Shown: one piece after another, positions 11,719-24,279 of the stretch
Position numbering within the stretch: the first letter of the stretch is position 1
Layout: each line of letters begins with the position of its first letter
DNA from: Adineta ricciae
Lineage: Eukaryota; Rotifera; Eurotatoria; Adinetida; Adinetidae
Assembly: GCA_905250025.1 (NCBI GenBank)
Contig: CAJNOJ010000047.1
Location: 248,001-312,000 of the forward strand
Reading direction: 5' to 3'
DNA: 64,000 bases
The notes under the pieces: generated by a model
Database searches by the model: none
What the model was told of the DNA's origin: nothing
The model's input: only the letters and a program-made list of their open reading frames with translations
Program-made: the position numbers and the translations under genes

Positions 11719-12308
11719 TCAAAAATATATTCCATTGCGAAAATCATATTGAGCTCTTTCTTCCTCGTCTTCATCGCTATCAACTTGTGTGTTCATGTAA
11801 CGTTTCATCTGTTTCGACAATTCATACAATGATGCCTGTTGTCGGTAACCTTTGCGCTTTCTGAAACCTAAACAAACATGTTAACCAAACCCTTTCTTCA
11901 TTATTCATTATGACTTAATCTTACTTTTTTCACAATGTTGACCATAATGACTCATGGAACATTGACATATGTATTTCATTGGCGCATTCAACAAGCATAT
12001 TCCACCGTTCTCACAAGGATTTTTTGCACACGGTTCCAACGATGAATCGACAGTTTTGGGATTTGAAAATGAGGATGAATGAATGAGATTATTGAGAATA
12101 TCTGATTCGCTTGATATTATTTTCGGATGCAATAAGAAACGTTTATATTGTGCGTTTTGATTAGCAATGTCCTCTTCAAGAAAATCCAAAACGAGCTCAT
12201 CGACCGAAAGTATCTTTCAAAGTACTTACGAATCGGATTTGTTGCTGATAGATTGATGATAGATACCAGGACGAGACAAAGACATATCGAACACGATCGA
12301 GGCGACAT
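11719..12308 (-). CDS. Small secreted protein with one EGF-like domain
   Basis: Three exons: 12308-12230, 12173-11925, 11867-11719; 158 residues. Residues 1-23 ([22 protein letters not shown]) are a good signal peptide. A ~50-residue spacer leads to one EGF repeat, [30 protein letters not shown], with all six cysteines. The tail is basic (FRKRKGYR) then acidic (DSDEDEEE) and has no TM helix, so the mature protein should be secreted. The exon-2 acceptor at 12173 was chosen because it alone keeps phase with the donor at 12230. It could be an EGFR-type ligand, or a short matrix peptide; the spacing alone does not decide. Confidence 0.8.
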
Positions 12309-12356
12309 AGTTGAACTAGACGAAAGGAACAGTTTTCACTTCTTTTGTGTCTGTTG

Positions 12357-12365
12357 TATATAAAT
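12357..12365 (-). promoter_or_regulatory. TATA-box-like element of the EGF gene
   Basis: On the minus strand the sequence ATTTATATAC lies about 50 nt before the ATG at 12308, the right distance for a start site near 12330 and a ~20-nt leader. Confidence 0.45.
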
Positions 12366-12379
12366 GTAAAATAGTTTCA

Positions 12380-13971
12380 GTCGAACTTCTCTTCACCGAG
12401 AACGTCTTAAAATAAAAGGAAAAGATTTCTGTAAATAACCGACTATCTTCTTTTTTGGCCTACTCAAACACAACACATAACAAAAACGAATCCAAAGTAT
12501 TCTTGACACGACATTTAATCACGCCAACAACTTTGGAAAACAACAAAGAGAGAAAATTATTTTAAGCATTAATTATGTATTATACAAACCCACTAGAGAT
12601 GGCTGTTGTATGTCATCATTAGATAAACGATTAATACTGACAAAGTTACTTTTACAAACAAAAAATCAGCTAGTTCGATGTTCTATCTCGAGTTTCAATT
12701 CTTTTTTTTTTTTCATTAACTTCACCATTTTTACGATTGTTTCTAATTGATTAAACAGTCTTTTCCGCTTGAATAATACTTTAGAAAGATTCCTCTCGAA
12801 AGAAATTCGTTCAAGTACTTCTAACAATCGTGAAATTTTACATAATTCGATACTCAAACAAATGATCCTTATCAATACTCATTTAGACACGTCTCACGGC
12901 ATCAACTCATGATAAAAGAGTTGTTTTCTATACGAACGAACAGTCAAAACAATAACCGATGTCTTTCAACATATGATAGCTACGTTCGTTTAGGAACAAA
13001 CATATATATATATAGACGACCAAAAGGTCAATTACGCTATTGAAAGACCGAGATCTTGTGATCACAAAAGTTGCCGCTTATTTTCAGTTGCGTTAAAGAT
13101 AATGAATGACTTTATCGTAAGGGAAACAGTTTCTCCGTTGTTCAAAGGAAAATTTTTTAATTAAAACTTCACCACGCAATAGTGAGAAGAAGCGTGACAG
13201 AGAACAATAGAAACATCCAGTGCGCGATTTTTCTAGTTCACAATAGAATATTTCGTACTACGCATGTCAAATATACGTTCAGTAAGTTTTCTTCACACAT
13301 CGCTTTAACAAAATGATTTCTCATCTGTCTTTCTTCATAGTACAAACAAGACTCACTAATGAACTCGTAATGATCGATTGATCTTCATTGATCAATTAAA
13401 ATCTTCATCACCATTAGTTGACACGACTAAGCTAATAGCTAAATCATTGCTCAGTCTCAACCTATTGTCAATATCGAAGTCTCGGTAAACATTCATGTAG
13501 ACAATTTTGACTTATAGAAATAATTGACTTTGATTTTTGAAACATCCGATAAGGAATCAATATATTTTTGTGAAATATCAATTTGAATTTCATTTAAAAA
13601 AGAAAACGAAAGAGACAAACTTGTCGTTTTATATATAAAAATTATGAATATATCGACGACGAAAGCAAATACATACAAATAGACATGAACATATCGAAGA
13701 AGAAAGAGAAAACAAAAAATATACAACAGCTTATTGAGAAGAAAACAAATAAAACGAATAGCAACACTGTCGTGTGATACAAGAAGAAAAAGCGATTGAA
13801 AATAATTAGAAAGAAAGAAAAAACGAAAAGAAGTATGTTGGTAAATAGATAATGATCATAAACTACAAGAAGAGAAAAACCAACAGCGTGTATGTAGATC
13901 TTTCACTGAGAAATAGCAAATTGAAGAAGAAGAGGAAAGAAATATTCATTCACACTCACATGCACACATAT
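12380..13971. other. Intergenic, low complexity
   Basis: Poly-A/T and purine-rich sequence upstream of the EGF gene and downstream of the kelch-b561 gene. A minus-strand frame at 12666-12875 encodes a Leu/Lys heptad-like stretch but has no start context or flanking exons that I can support. Confidence 0.4.
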
Positions 13972-14126
13972 TTAATTTCGTCGATATAAAGGAAATCTGT
14001 CCGAACGAAGTGTGGACGAAGAATATTGGCCGGATATCATATGGTGAGAATTTGGTGTAGATGGATGTTTATTGGAGCCTAACTCGAGTGAGATTGTGCT
14101 CGTTTTGCTGCTGTATGGTCGATCGT
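13972..14126 (-). CDS. Possible alternative 3' exon of the kelch-b561 gene
   Basis: After a good acceptor (ctgattgtag at about 14127-14136, minus strand) an open frame encodes DRPYSSKTSTISLELGSNKH and on to a stop at 13972. It is Ser-rich like the tail encoded at 14.25-14.65 kb. A canonical GTAAGT donor lies inside that upstream exon at 'GGTGAT|GTAAGT' (near 14430), but it joins in a different frame, giving a shorter end. A weaker phase-1 donor would keep the long frame. The exon is plausible; the exact join is unresolved. Confidence 0.4.
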
Positions 14127-14246
14127 CTACAATCAGAAAAAGAGAAAAATAGATACAGACTAAATTCGAATGAATCATTTGATTAAGCATGAAATAAGCA
14201 AAGGTGTAAGCGCAAAGCACACGAAAAACAATATTAAGCATGCGAT

Positions 14247-17200
14247 TTAAGCGATAGCAAAGCGGGGGATATGCAAATCTTCCACGTACGGCAAAGGTTG
14301 TTCATGTTCAGGTCCATAACCAACATAATAATCGAAACCTCCACTTTCGGAAGGTCCACTCTTTTTTCTTGTTGCTATTGTATATTCGCGTTCATTCGGT
14401 CGATGATAATCTGGAAGACCAGCCGATGAACTTACATCACCCGGTCTCGTTTGTCTTTGATGGGTTATCAGTGGAGCCATATCATCACCACTATAACTTC
14501 CGACAGGACGACGATTCAAACTATTATCACGTGCGGATGAATCGTTCAATGGAATACGACTCGTACCACGACGTGGAGCTGGTACTGCTATGTGATGTTG
14601 TGTATTTGGTTCATCCGAATATTTCAAAGATGATTGTGATGTACCCCTTGGATCCTCACGTCCTGCTACATGAGAGAGATAAGACGGATGACTGAAATGT
14701 TCGCTATTGGCTTTCTCCTATTTGAATTTACAAGTAACACTCAATTTTGCTTCAAAGGCCTCTTTGTATGAAAGATCTTCTCATTAAATTGAGATGTATT
14801 TGTTTTCACTCGTCTTACCTTGTAACTTAAGTGAGCCTCCTTTGTTTGCGCCACTTCCAGATACGAGAGAGATGATTTCGAAACCAACAAGTAAAAGTAC
14901 AAGAAAACCCAACCAAATATACCAGATAATCCAGACAGCTAACGGTAATACAGCGAGAAAAACACCCAATGATATATTGACTAAGCCAAGTGCCAAAACA
15001 AGTGATCCAATAATGCGATGTGCGATACGCCATAAACCTTCACCACCCCATTTATCATAAGCAAATGTTCCAGATGTAACTTTATGACCTGATTCAGTAA
15101 GGCGTTCACTTTTCACAGAATGTCGTCCAATAAAAAATGCACCAATTCTAATCAAATAACCTCAGAATTCCTTTCAAACTGTGGAATGAAATTGTCTACT
15201 TACAATCCAACGAAAAATTGTATAATGGTTAAGATGAAAGTAATTATACCAATAATAGCATGCGGATGTCTGAAGTGAAGCCATGATGGTGTTCGAACTG
15301 AATGAACACCAAAAGCAAAACCACAGATGGCACATGCAACACCAAATAGCTAAAAAGAAAAATCGAGTTTCCAGCAAAAGGAAATTAAATGATCATTTTC
15401 AATTTACTTGTAAGCCCATATGTAGTGGTCGTCGAATTGATAGAGTTTTCGTATGTCGACCGACAAAGTAACCAATGGGAAAGATGAGACCGTAGGTAAA
15501 AAATTGAAATATTCCATGAAGATGGTAGTATGAGAATGGATATATGCATCCACGTGATCGAGGTGCACTCAGAGCAGCTTGTGGTGCTGCTTGTAGAAAC
15601 CAAAGATCAGAAAGAAGTTGACCATCACTGAAAATGATAATTTTATCTTGAATTACATGTTTGTTTGTTCACATCTGATACATACGAGACACTTCTTCCA
15701 CCAAAAACGAACATGCCGGGCGCATTCTGAAAGCAACCTGCTACATAAGCAGCACCTTCACGTTGTCTTGGATAACCATTTTCCTATATAGCAAAGAACG
15801 TATATAAATACAGTGAACACATCGATATCGCTACAAACAGATAACAAAACGGGCAGCTATCATGCAGTTACAATCATGCTTTATCTTCACATTCATTGTA
15901 ACGAATAAAAAATATATTAGCAACAGATTAGAAGACTGACCCTTATTTTAGATATAGAAGAAAGAAGTAGAAGAATAACTGTAGAATGCGATTGAAAGAT
16001 CCGTAGTGAAGAACAAGACGTTCTACTTACTGAAGGACTTGCTTTCTTCAATAGCCACTCCTTTCGATTTAAATTGAAGACTGCAACTTCATCTAATGGA
16101 CTTAAATAAGACTAAGAAAAACAGAATATGAAATTCAATAGATTAAACAAGTGAAATAGGATATCTTACTCGAATAGATGAAGGATTAAATTCTCGGCCG
16201 CCCCAAAGAACTGCAACTGGCTGTTCATTGCCCATATTCAAACCAGCGCCAGCACCAAATACTGTTCCTTGACGAGCCATCGATGCGCACATACTGTACG
16301 ACGGAAGTGTAACCATAGCAGCACCGGTTTTCGTTGTTGGACATTCCCAAAGACGTTCCCAATGTCCACGGTCAAGATGTAAGAGCCAGGTATCGGTCGA
16401 TGGACATGGACCACCTTTACCATAACCACTAAAACAACGAGACGATCAAGTTCTATCAATTGTTCATCAATGAGTAATCAGATGAGTCATAGAATGAGTC
16501 AAAGTGAATGACTAATACGATTGTTAGTAATTGTTTTTACCTTAAACAGCCACCATAAAGTAAAAGATGATTGTCTGTGAGTAATGCTGTTGAATGTCCA
16601 TAACGTGCATGCGGATAAGCGGGACTATACGATGATTGATCATACATAACTACAGAAAAGAAAGAGTCGGTTGATATTTGATTCAGCTCGAAAATCTTAC
16701 TTGTTGCTGCTTGTCCACCAGCATACTGATTATAACCCGATGTGGCTTGACCAGTTGTTTCAACGGTCGAATACATCCAATCACGTGATTTACCCATACT
16801 GTAAATAACTCGTGGAATGTTACTCGAATAGGGCGAAGCTGCAGCCGAACCGAAACCACGTCCGTATTGAGATCGTTGTGTTTCTTGCCAGCTTTTTGTC
16901 CTAGATTCAACAAATCAGCGTGAACTAGAAATCACTCTACCAAAATCTATTTACATATAACTAAGAAACCAAGCATCTGCTAACGGATAATAGTTTTCAT
17001 CGATATTATCGTCATTGTATCGATAGTTTCCGTATCCCATATTCATTGCGTTATAGCCTTGTTTAGGCATCACATTGGCGCTTCGTTTTGTTTTCACTGC
17101 TGAACTTTTCTTATAACCTGGAAGTCCACCAGAGCCGTATGCCGTGTAAGGATTATAGTTTGCTGATGAACCTTGTCTCCCGAAGCCACCAAATATGTAT

Positions 17201-17557
17201 AAACCACTACCTGGTGAACTTGCGTATGCCATACCATAGCGAGCAGGTGGAGCATTTGGAAAAGACAATAGATCCCAATATCCTAATAGATAAACATGTA
17301 TGCCAGATGAATTCAATCCATTGAAATTTACCTTGTAGAATATTGAAAGTGAATATCTCTTGAGCGGGCATTCCTGATTGGTCCCTTCCACCGTATAGAA
17401 TAAGAAATGAAGAATCAAAGCCAAGTGCTGCATCACGTCTTGGACTCGGCACATTTCCTCCGACTTGTCCGTCACTAAGTAGAATCCATTGCATTTGTTG
17501 AGAATGAATTGAGATAATAAATAATAGAAAAAACTGAATGTTTATTGATAATATCAT
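14247..17557 (-). CDS. Kelch beta-propeller fused to cytochrome b561-type transmembrane domain
   Basis: Multi-exon gene with ATG at 17557 and stop at 14247-14249. Exon 1 (17557-17332) encodes a signal peptide (MILSINIQFFLLFIISIHS) and the first kelch strands (SPRRDAALGFDSSFLILYGG). Later exons add further kelch blades: ARYGMAYAS..YIFGGFG, HARYGHSTALLTDNHLLLYGG, and PRQREGAAYVAGCF..MFVFGG. After the propeller come membrane helices of cytochrome b561 type, with candidate haem His residues in YYLHGIFQFFTYG, RRPLHMGLQ, FRHPHAIIG and RIAHRIIGSLVLALG. A polar tail (14.2-14.7 kb), rich in Ser, Pro and Arg, follows. The predicted topology is a lumenal or extracellular kelch sensor on a transmembrane electron carrier. 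Cytochrome b561 domains move electrons from ascorbate across membranes and are usually paired with DOMON domains, not kelch. Confidence 0.82.
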
Positions 17558-17751
17558 GATTATCTAGAAAGAAAATTTCTAATTAACAAATATCATTTCT
17601 AAAGCTTCATGTTCATCTATATGTACAATTCAATGTCTTCGTAACATAAGTATTGGGTAAGAATATGTTTATTTTTTCTCTTTCTGTTACATTTTGATCG
17701 AAATTCTAAAATCAATACTTTTTCGTTCTCTTACACCTTATTTTTCTACCT

Positions 17752-17779
17752 GTATATATATATATATATATATATATAT
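17752..17779. repeat. (TA)n microsatellite
   Basis: Uninterrupted TA dinucleotide run of about 14 units, visible directly. Confidence 0.95.
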
Positions 17780-19716
17780 CATTATACACACATATTCGTA
17801 TCGAACTCTCTTCCTTGTCGGTCACACGCTGATATGATGAGAAAAAAACGAATTTGCTCTTTTACGAATTGATATGAATCAATTATTACGAGCAGAAAAA
17901 AAGTAAAATCTTCATTTGACAACTTGTCTATTTTTTTTTGTTAGAACATACGCTGAAGGTTTAATTGCATGCGTTGTACTACAATCTTCGATTACTTCAC
18001 TCATTTTTCCTATAGAGGAAGAAAGAGAAAAAAAAGATCTTTGAGCTGACGAAAAAAAGAAAGATGTATGTGACAATTTACCTGGTTATGTTCCTCCTTC
18101 AATGAATGCCGTTGACAGTGACTCGACTATACATATAGAATAACTCATTTTCTTTTTTCTTTTTCTTTCTATTCTCTCTTCTACTCTTGTCTAGTAAAGC
18201 GTAGTGCAGGAGAATGGAGATCGAAAAATATATGGCACACGCGCATTTTCTATGTTCGCTTACTGTTTGTTCGCTAACAGGCCGGCCAACCGCAAGAAGT
18301 ATAATTTGCCCGTAAGAAGTACAAAAAGTAGAAAGAGAAAGAAAGAGAGGACGAGAGTGAAAGAAAATATATGAACTTTTCTTTTGCCTCTGTTCGATCT
18401 TATTGTCGTAGGGATGCAAACAGAAGAAAAGGTTCAGTCGCGTTCTCTTCTATTACTCATTCCTATTCCAACTTCAAATTGTGACATGCCTGAAGTTTAG
18501 TCATCATTTTCTCTACGCACGCATATACATTATAAATCGCGGATGCTATTAATAGATTGAAGATGAAGAACAACGAGATGCATTTGTAAAGAAGGAAGAG
18601 AGAGAAAGAGAAAAAACAACAAAAAAAAGATTTTATGTATATATCGTTTATCGTCGAGACATGATAAGATTGAAAACGAGAGAGAATGATTCATTCGTCA
18701 CTAGCAAAATGCCGATGTGCAAAGAACAGAAAAGGCCAAGGTCACTCCCACATGTTGCATTCGATTTGACAAACAACGAATAAACAGAAAAATATATTCC
18801 GAACTGTCCAACGATTGACCGTGTTTCATAGATCTCATCACACCTTTCCTGAGATAGTAAAATCCTTCTTTCACATAGACAAACAAAAGAGAAATGGTGT
18901 TGATAGATCTATCGAAGACGATCTGCTATTCTTTGCATTAAATATTGACAATCAACAGCAACAAAATTTAATCTATTGTACCATACAAATCGTTGACAAT
19001 TGAAGTGACAGATTAAAATCATATATGAAATATCGAGTCGAGATTTATTACTTTGATTGATTTAACACGGAAAGAACAACTTATTCTTTCATTGGGTGAC
19101 CTCGCCGATTGAACTTTGGTACACGATTTCCGGGTTATTGTCAATGAAAGTTGTTAATATATGCCCGTAACTTCTTCTAAATACCAATTTTATAACCGTT
19201 CATCAATCTCTTTCACCGACATGTTGAACTGATTCAACTAGTTTTTCGATCTCTGTTACGTGATTGTATACTCACGTTAATACATTGACATTGATCACTG
19301 CGCTTTTATATCGTTTCGTTGGCATATAAAGAAAGAAAAAACGTGATTAGATTTTACCTGTATTATTGAAGGACACACCGAAATGCATTGGTAGGATTGG
19401 CATCGAATAGAGAAGAAAAGAGAGAGAAAGAGAAGTGTAATAAACAGCACATTCGACGCGTTAAACTTTCCGCTATGACACTGCTTATGCACAGGCAGGT
19501 AGAAAGACGAGAAGAGAATAAGAGAGAAAGGACATCTCGAAACAGTTATTTGCTCAACGCTACACGTATGTGTATCGAATCGTAAAAAACACACTCACGA
19601 AGAGCATTTGTTGAAATCTAATAAATTATCTTTTGTATATTTGCCAGAATTGAGTCATCTCTATCCTGATCAAAAGTGTACTTCACATTAATACAGCTTA
19701 TATTCAAATCTCAAAA

Positions 19717-19861
19717 AGAGAGAGAGAGAGAGAAAAAAAGAATAAGAAATGCACAAACTGTTAACATTCAAAGAAAAACATTAACTCATTGGCATACGTT
19801 ACATACTCGTCAAAGTACATATAATAAAAGGAAATTGAGTTTGACTCTCTCTCTCTCTCTT
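19717..19861. repeat. (GA)n and (CT)n tracts in inverted arrangement
   Basis: A GA run at 19717-19732 and a CT run at 19844-19861 are complementary and about 110 nt apart, so transcribed RNA or single-stranded DNA could fold into a stem. Confidence 0.8.
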
Positions 19862-20424
19862 CCTCTCTAGTATATTAATTTATCGAAGTACGCAAGAATA
19901 ACATTAAAAAAAAATAAACAAACCCGAGCTTTTTCCTTTGCTATCGAATTTGAAGTTCAGATCGCAATCTTTACATCGATTCTTATCTTTTGTATTTTGA
20001 TCCAAAGAACAAAAAAAAGAAAGTCAAATGGATATCTTTTGAAACTGGCCAACGCCATGCACAACTACTCATCAATAGAAGAATCAAATATTCTTCATCG
20101 TCCGTTTATTTCGTTGAGAATGTCAATACTGTTGACATTCATTTTGGAACGATGATTATGGTTTACTACAGCAATAGAATTTCGATCAACATTAAGATTT
20201 TTCGGAAGCAAATGTATAATTTAAAGTTTAACATTAGTTGATTAGTTTTTAATCTCGAAGAATAAGAAACACAAATAACTTCATCAATTTGAAAAACGAG
20301 ATAAAAAACATGAAGAAGAAAGATTCATTCGATAAAGCTTCAAGTAAATCTGAGAAGATAAGCAAGAAGCGCTAACATAAATGGAAGATAAAGATGATTA
20401 GTTTTTTGTTTTCATTGAACAAAC

Positions 20425-21126
20425 TTATTTATCACGGCGACGTTTCGTTTTGCCTGTAACTGTACCTACCTATAAAATGCAAATAATCGAACAAACAGTA
20501 TATTCATATCGAAAATGAAAGACTTCTGATATTAAAGCAATCGAATAGACAAAAACAGCACACAAAAATATACCGAAAAAAGTTGATCAAACTAGTCCGT
20601 TCTTCTTTCTTTTTGATTAAATCATCCAAAATGTACAGAAATATCATACCGATTCATCGAACTCCTTTTGAGCTTGATCGATCGCTTGTTGAATATCAAA
20701 TTCACCGCGATTCAATTGCAACATTGGTCGAATACGATTTTCTTCTTCTTTAAGACGATTCAATCGATCACGTTGAATTTGGACTAATGTCTGATCTTGT
20801 TGAGCAACTGGAGCTGGAGTTGAAGTTGGAGTCGGCGCTTCACTCACTGGAATGGATATGTGTCCTTCCGATACCTCGATGGAAGTATGTTCGCCCGACT
20901 GATACAATGGTTGGCGGTCAGACGCACTGCGTTTGGGAGCTTTACGTGAATAGGATGGATTGTCAACTGACTCAGTTTGTTTCGGAGGAGAACTAATATC
21001 ATTCCATGCTTTGGTTCGGCAACGTTTCATAAAAAACTTTATCAATAAACCAAGTAAGCCAATTAGAATGAGCGCACCTGGTATACCGATTCCGAGTGAC
21101 AAACCCCAGATAGTACTTGACTTCAT
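20425..21126 (-). CDS. Small single-pass membrane protein with cytoplasmic coiled segment
   Basis: Two exons: 21126-20650 and 20469-20425, 173 residues from MKSSTIWGLS. An upstream in-frame ATG at 21165 would add 13 residues (MLLSLSYFLHESK). Residues ~7-30 (SLGIGIPGALILIGLLGLLI) are one TM helix, followed by a basic stop-transfer (KFFMKRCR). The rest is polar with a Pro/Thr stretch, then a charged helix (RDRLNRLKEEENRIRPM) and QQAIDQAQKEFDESV, ending in the basic tail GKTKRRRDK encoded by the short last exon. No known family was recognised. Topology suggests a short lumenal end and a cytosolic tail. The last join is phase 0 between TCG and GTA. Confidence 0.65.
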
Positions 21127-21889
21127 TTTGGATTCATGAAGAAAATAAGACAAAGACAATAACACAAATAATCTGAAAAGGAAATGAGATGATGAAATCG
21201 TAAGCGGTTAGTACTAACTGAAGAGATGTTTATAGTGTTTTTCTTTTCTTTCTAACGGACTCTCGCTTTTCAAAGTTTATTACTTATCTGTATTTTCTAA
21301 GGAGTAAAGTCTTCAAACAAAGGAAGGACGAAATTTTGTTTTTAACTTGTTTTATCTCTTCAATTTTTATTTGTATTCGAAGACAAAAGATATATAGGAG
21401 ACAACTGATGCCGTCTCAGAATAAAACAATCGATCAGGCAGGAAATCTTGTGTCTATATTGAACTATATCGAATGGTTTCACACACGATCAGGACTGACT
21501 GAAATGAAAAATGAAAAGTACATATTTGGTTATTGATACCAAGTAGACAAGAATGCCAATAATTTTTGGCATTTTTTTTCTTGTGGAAGAGCCCGAACAG
21601 ATCGAATGATTCATCGATAATACCGTAGGTGACATCTGATTGGTCAATTTAAATTTTCAGAAATTAAATTGAATCTCATTAAATTTGTTCAATTACTTTT
21701 TTAAATTCGTTTTTTCTTCAGGAAAATAACACCATCTGAACTATCTTCACTCTGTCAATCAGTCATTTCATAGGCAAGTCTGTTACTACGTATTGTCTTG
21801 CACGTGTTTGTCAATAATGGCGTCGGCGTAAAGAAAAAGACCTTTACAAGCATCATATATATTCAATTTAACTTATCTCTAGCGTAGTA

Positions 21890-24279
21890 ATGAGAGGCAT
21901 TCGTGGTTTAGATGACGATGACGATGACGAACTTGATCGTTCATCGCCACTTCTTCGAACTCAGCGTTTTCACAAAACGGATACATTCGGCTCGAAAGAT
22001 TTGAAATCAACTTTAGCAAGACCGAAGCCTGGTAATATGTCCAATTTGAATCTCGATCTGGGTGGTATTTATCACGATGAGAGGAACTCAAACGATTCTG
22101 ATGAAGAATTAGACACGAAAACTGGCCGAAGTACGTCGAGCGGTACATCGACTCAGCGTACACCAAAGCCAATGGAACGTTCGTTTCTAAAAACAAAAGA
22201 TGGAGACAGACCAAAAGTAGCACAACGACATATCGATATTAACGATGATGATCGGGATGCGTTCGGGCATGCAACAATGAAGCCAAGTCCACGACCACGA
22301 AATATAACAACAATGCGAGAAGATGAAGAAAATAATCGGAAATTTGCCGACGGCTTCTCCAACGAACAGAGACGAAAGTCACCGACGGACATGTTTAACT
22401 CGAATCCAAGTTCGGACTTACGAAGAAATAGTCGAAAATTTTCAATAGATCGTGACGATGATGTTGACGAGAGAAAACATCGTGATAGCGACGATGAATC
22501 GACGTCATCGAAACACAGAAAACCAAGTAGCTTCATTAAATCTCGACATTCATCTACAACCAACGATAAACCACAATCACGAAAAAACAGCACAAAAAGT
22601 AGAGATGATTCAGATCGAAGTGATGATGATGATCACGATGAAAGAAGTCATTCCGATCGTCAGATTTTGAAAAATCATCGACCGTCCACTCATGAATTAG
22701 AACAGGTAATCCACACGATTTTTCATTCGCATTAAATTTCATTCTATACTTTTGTAGACCGTACCGAAAGATATCGAAGCAACGACTAATCAATTGCCGT
22801 CGAGTCGACCAGGTTCAGCGAGTAAAAAAGAAGTCGAGTCCGGTCGTCGTTCATCATATTGCGAAGAGCAAGAAACTGTGATCCCTCCTGTAGTTCACCA
22901 GCAGTCTCAATCTCGACCATCATCAGCCAAATCGAATACAACACGTCAGCAAACTCAATCAGCGATTGATAATGTTACATCGGCAAATATGCCACATACA
23001 CTCGATCCTCTGACATCAAACAATGAAGCGCTTGCAGCTGCACTTCAGCCAACATTACCACCAACACCACTTCCCCGCCCATCGGCACAATTACCACCAC
23101 GACCTAGACCAAATCCGAACTCCACAACGACAGGCAGTATTCATAAAAAACAACAATTCAAAATTCCTCCTCGTTATAAAGAAATAACATCACGTGTTGA
23201 TACAGGTCGAACGCCGACATCGGCTATCAATTTAACTGCATCGATTCAACGCGCTCTGCAAAAGGAATTGAAATCACAAACGTTACCACGACCGCAAAGT
23301 GCGCGCACGCGTGCCCATTCGGCAACGAACAAAAGTAATGACACGACACGGCAACGCCGTCGTTCCACATCAGGATATGAAAATGTCAAACCACGTGTTA
23401 ATACGAATCTTTCGATAAACTTTGATGAACTCAATACCAGTCAAATGCGTGCAGAATCGAGTCAATCAATAAAGGATGGCGTCTATCTCGAATGGTTGAA
23501 AACCAAGGAGGAACAGCGACTTCAAGACAAAGAACTAACAAAACGTTGGGAAGAAGACAAAGCCAAACGTGTTGATAAATCGCAAATTCAACGTCGTATA
23601 GAACAAAATATGAGAAATCTCGATCAATGGCGACAGGAAAAAGAGGAACAGATACGAAAGAAGAAACAGGAAGAAATAGCGTTAAAACGTGAACATGAAG
23701 AAAAACGTCGGCAGCAAGAATTGCAGAAGAAAAAGGTATGATTAGCAGCATATTTTGAAAACTCACATCTAAACTTGCCTTTTATATTGAATCAGGATGC
23801 TAAAGATGGTTTCGAGAATTGGAAACAGAAGAAAGATGAACAAAGTCATGATAAAATCGACCAAGAACAGAATAAAAAAGCTGCAATCGAAAAACGACAA
23901 GAAGGTTTGTTTGTTGCCTTTCTATCTACTAATTATGTATCGTTTCCATTTCGAATTAGAAAAACAAAAGCAAGTGATAGAAGCGGAGAAAGCTTATGAC
24001 AGATGGAACGAAAAGAAAATGCAACAAATCAAAAGAGCAGAAGAAGCTAAGAAAGCCAATCGCGAAGAACAATTGAAAAAACTTAATGAAACTAAAGAAA
24101 CCAAATTTGTTAGCGCTCAAGATGCGTACGAAAAATGGTTGCAAGACAAAGAGAAAGCTGAAATCGAAGGTAAACTCGGTACACAGCGACGAAATTCTCT
24201 TTCCGGCAAACCACAGATGCCATTCTTACCAGGAGGTGGGCAAAGAAATACAGGCAAAGTTCAACACGTGGTTTGGTAG
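21890..24279 (+). CDS. Charged coiled-coil protein, CCDC181/MAP9-like
   Basis: Four exons: 21890-22705, 22758-23735, 23796-23904, 23960-24279; 740 residues. The N-terminus is acidic (GLDDDDDDELDRSS) and the next ~450 residues are disordered, rich in Ser, Arg, Asp and Pro. From about residue 515 a long helix of Lys, Glu, Gln and Arg begins (VYLEWLKTKEEQRLQDKEL) and carries repeated aromatic-Trp modules: YLEWLKTKEEQ, FENWKQKKDEQ, YDRWNEKKMQQ and YEKWLQDKEKA. This [FY]-x-x-W-x-x-K-K/E pattern recurs in microtubule or ciliary proteins such as CCDC181, CCDC34 and MAP9, so a microtubule or axonemal role is likely. The end QMPFLPGGGQRN is also reminiscent of that group. Exact orthology cannot be set by eye. 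Confidence 0.75.

Larger units (their letters stand above)
17558..20424. other. Long non-coding, simple-repeat-rich region
   Basis: About 2.9 kb without a supportable gene. It holds a (TA)n tract, many GAGAAAGA-type purine runs, and (GA)n and (CT)n tracts. Open frames such as 18099-18419 are made largely of low-complexity sequence. It may include the 3' UTR of the small membrane protein gene and the promoter of the kelch-b561 gene. Confidence 0.5.

Noticed and set aside
12666-12875. Minus-strand frame with Leu/Lys heptad-like sequence
   Set aside because: No start context, no partner exons, and the frame is made largely from poly-T/A sequence.
18099-19594. Several open frames of 60-106 residues in the simple-repeat region
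   Set aside because: Composition reflects purine or pyrimidine runs on the opposite strand; no conserved motif.
22153-22593. Long minus-strand frame opposite the coiled-coil gene
   Set aside because: Antisense shadow of a Ser/Arg/Asp-rich coding exon.
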